DNA from: Actinomycetota bacterium
GTDB taxonomy: Bacteria; Actinomycetota; Actinomycetes; Actinomycetales; Microbacteriaceae
DNA: 5,748 nt
NCBI GenBank assembly: GCA_009704705.1
Contig: WLDR01000096.1
Location: 1 to 5,748, forward strand
Direction of reading: 5' to 3'
Positions within the stretch are counted from its first letter, which is position 1, and the number at the start of each line of letters is the position of its first letter. Below are positions 4,068 through 5,748 of this stretch, one piece after another. Under the pieces are notes generated by a model. That model had not been told where the DNA came from, did not search any database, and worked only from the letters and a program-made list of their open reading frames with translations. Made by a program: the position numbers and the translations under genes.

Positions 4068-5748
4068 AGCCGAAGTCGCTGATAGCTCCCGTCTGGGAGC
4101 AGTATCAGTGCGCCGCGCGACGGAATTGGCGGAATAGGCGAGAACGCGCGCAGCAAAACCCGCGAATCGAAAGACGTGACTTCGTCGGTGACAACGACCG
4201 CGTGCTCCACGCTGAGCTGAGTGAATGCGTCGTGTTTCATCATCCATTCGTCTGGTGTGGCGACATCGACGATGGTTACTCCCGCGAGAGCGAGGGCGTC
4301 TAGCGTGTCGCGTCGACGCTCACCACGTTGCCGCGTGACGAGGATGCACGAGGGCGGAGCACCTTCGGTCTTTGTGTCCGTGCGTCGCTGGCGGATGACG
4401 TCGGCACTGTCGATGTCGTGTTCCGTGCGCTGCTCAGATTTATGCTCGGCCACCTGCACCTGACGACCCCGCCACACCGCCCGGCCCGGGGGCGCGTCAC
4501 CGCCGACGAAATCAAGTCGGTGCGCAAACAGAGCGCCGAGACGCGTGGTCCACGCTCCCCGGGAATCGCACGTGACAAAGAATCGCGGGGAGTCTGGGGC
4601 GCGCAGTGCGTGGGTGAGGCGCTCCACGAGTAGCTCTCGGAATTCAATCTCCACCGAGGCCAGCACGAGTTCAAGTCCGTCGACCACCACGTTCCGAGCG
4701 GCGACCCCGTGTCGGCTGACACTTCGCTCGTCCAGTTGATCCCACAAGTCGAAGCCATCACGCGTCCAGATGAGTGGAGGAACTGTCGCCGACGATGAAC
4801 CCGGCACGAGAATCTGATTGGCAATCACCGTGACCGCATTCGTGCGCCCAGACCGACTGCAGCCCGTCATCAGCACGTGGCCGGGCTCGCCTAAGTCAAT
4901 GAACGCCCGCTGCCAGTCTTGCGTTTCGGGCGAGTCGGCTATTCCTAAGGCAACGGTGCCGTGTGTCACGTCGACTGCTGGTTCACCACGAGGATGGGCG
5001 CGCTCTGTCAGTTGAGTGACGTCGGCAAGTGACACCCGGGTGGGCAAGGCTGGCATCCACAGTCGTCGCCGTGGCAGCCCATCGGTTTTCGTCACAGTCT
5101 GACTCGCCGACGGAGCCCAGGCGGGGTGCGCGCGAACAACGATTGGCTCTGAAGCCAGTCCCGAGATGACGGCATCGCCTGGCTCACGCAGCTCAGTCAG
5201 CGCCGCGTCGCTACCCACCATGAAACGACTCTCCTCGCGAGACAGCGCACGAAACGCAATTCGCAGGGGCACGTTGGCCATGATGTCATCGGAAATGCTC
5301 GTTGATGCGCGCTGAGTGCTGAGCACCACGTGCACACCGAGAGCTCGCCCCCGAGCGACGAGGTCGATAACGACGGCCGCAGCGAGTGGATGCGCAGCCA
5401 CCGTCGCACGAAACTCATCGAGCACCACGATTAGCCGTGGCAGTTCATCCCGTTCATCTTCGACCGTCGAACGCAACTGGGCCTCACGGCGAATCAACTC
5501 AAACCGCAAACCTTCGAGTGCTCGGTCGATCGACCCGTCGTCGACGTCAGTTGCGATGCCGACACAGTGACTCAGTTGTGCGAGCGGGCCATAATCGATC
5601 CCGCCCTTGAAGTCGATGATGGCGATTTCCAACTGACGTGGCGTCATGCGGGCAGCGAGTTCAAGAATCCAGCCCACGATGAACGAGGTTTTCCCGCTTC
5701 CCGTTGTTCCCGAGATGGCGACGTGCGGGCCGTCGCGTGAGATGTCGA
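4064..5748 (-). CDS. FtsK/SpoIIIE-type ATPase, EccC/EssC-like, C-terminal part
   Basis: The visible 560 residues lack the N-terminus, which lies beyond the right edge; the frame is open to the last base. The first ATPase domain is canonical: Walker A GTTGSGKT (visible residues 13-20, bases 5687-5710), IIDFKGG (43-49), Walker B RLIVVLDEF (104-112, bases 5411-5437) and RGRALGVHVVLSTQR (132-146). A second P-loop-like domain has GCSRSGRT (295-302, bases 4841-4864), with Arg replacing the Walker lysine, and VVVDGLE (353-359). A last region (about 465-560) contains VTRQRGERRRDT and VVVTDEV, which look like remnants of a third domain. The FtsK gamma winged helix is absent, so it is not the chromosome-segregating FtsK. 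The tandem layout fits type VII secretion-type EccC/EssC ATPases or the FHA-linked FtsK-like proteins of actinobacteria. No WXG100 or membrane component is in view, so the substrate is unknown. Confidence 0.85.
   Translation of the reverse strand, partial: DISRDGPHVAISGTTGSGKTSFIVGWILELAARMTPRQLEIAIIDFKGGIDYGPLAQLSHCVGIATDVDDGSIDRALEGLRFELIRREAQLRSTVEDERDELPRLIVVLDEFRATVAAHPLAAAVVIDLVARGRALGVHVVLSTQRASTSISDDIMANVPLRIAFRALSREESRFMVGSDAALTELREPGDAVISGLASEPIVVRAHPAWAPSASQTVTKTDGLPRRRLWMPALPTRVSLADVTQLTERAHPRGEPAVDVTHGTVALGIADSPETQDWQRAFIDLGEPGHVLMTGCSRSGRTNAVTVIANQILVPGSSSATVPPLIWTRDGFDLWDQLDERSVSRHGVAARNVVVDGLELVLASVEIEFRELLVERLTHALRAPDSPRFFVTCDSRGAWTTRLGALFAHRLDFVGGDAPPGRAVWRGRQVQVAEHKSEQRTEHDIDSADVIRQRRTDTKTEGAPPSCILVTRQRGERRRDTLDALALAGVTIVDVATPDEWMMKHDAFTQLSVEHAVVVTDEVTSFDSRVLLRAFSPIPPIPSRGALILLPDGSYQRLRL
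4079..4108 (+). terminator. Hairpin 11 bases after the ald stop, inside the convergent gene
   Basis: CTGATA-GCTCCC (4079-4090), loop GTCT, then GGGAGC (4095-4100), a two-base AG bulge and TATCAG (4103-4108) give a 12-bp stem. No T-run follows, but many actinobacterial terminators lack one. Its position suits termination of ald mRNA. On the other strand it encodes LPDGSYQ near the end of the ATPase, so the coding sequence doubles as structure. Confidence 0.5.

Noticed and set aside
3117..4247. Long antisense open frame opposite ald
   Set aside because: It lies opposite a clearly conserved ald and also overlaps the end of the ATPase gene in another frame. Its translation has no recognisable motif, and such frames are common opposite GC-rich genes.
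4300..4824. Leftward open frame of 174 codons within the ATPase gene
   Set aside because: It overlaps the real ATPase frame on the same strand. The ATPase frame contains all recognisable motifs; this one is low-complexity and Arg/Ser-rich.
4064..5748. Chromosome-segregation translocase FtsK
   Set aside because: The C-terminus lacks the gamma winged-helix domain and carries additional P-loop-like domains instead, which fits the EccC/EssC-like branch better.

Overview
The window looks like chromosomal DNA from a moderately high-GC actinobacterium. The protein sequences and a gene start with almost no 5' leader suggest the Microbacteriaceae or a close relative, but no rRNA or other marker is present to fix the family. 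There are no tRNAs, transposases, phage genes or CRISPR repeats. It reads as ordinary housekeeping and catabolic chromosome with dense gene packing.

Layout. At the left edge is the 5' end of dxr (MEP isoprenoid pathway), running leftward out of the window. A 102-bp divergent region (293-394) separates it from a rightward gene for 4-aminobutyrate aminotransferase (gabT, 395-1735). After 33 bp comes a GTG-started gene for a PF06089-type L-asparaginase (1769-2773). Next is a 178-bp intergenic region (2774-2951), the richest non-coding stretch here. It holds a 15-bp palindrome, a 9-bp inverted repeat split 82 bp apart, a T/A-rich 12-bp-arm palindrome, a promoter-like -10, and a GC hairpin followed by a T-run. 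Then comes alanine dehydrogenase (ald, 2952-4067). From the right edge a long FtsK/SpoIIIE-type ATPase gene (EccC/EssC-like, 5' end outside the window) runs leftward and converges on ald. The two stop codons share the palindrome CTAG at 4064-4067, and a strong hairpin lies just inside the ATPase coding end.

How the genes fit together. gabT, the asparaginase and ald all move nitrogen out of small amino acids: GABA to succinate semialdehyde with glutamate formed, asparagine to aspartate plus ammonia, and alanine to pyruvate plus ammonium. gabT and the asparaginase are probably co-transcribed. ald appears to have its own, apparently heavily regulated, promoter. dxr and the ATPase look functionally unrelated to these three.

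No clearly new biological system is visible. The parts most worth checking are the ald control region, the in-frame single-stop junction between gabT and the asparaginase, and the ATPase, whose later P-loop domains appear degenerate.
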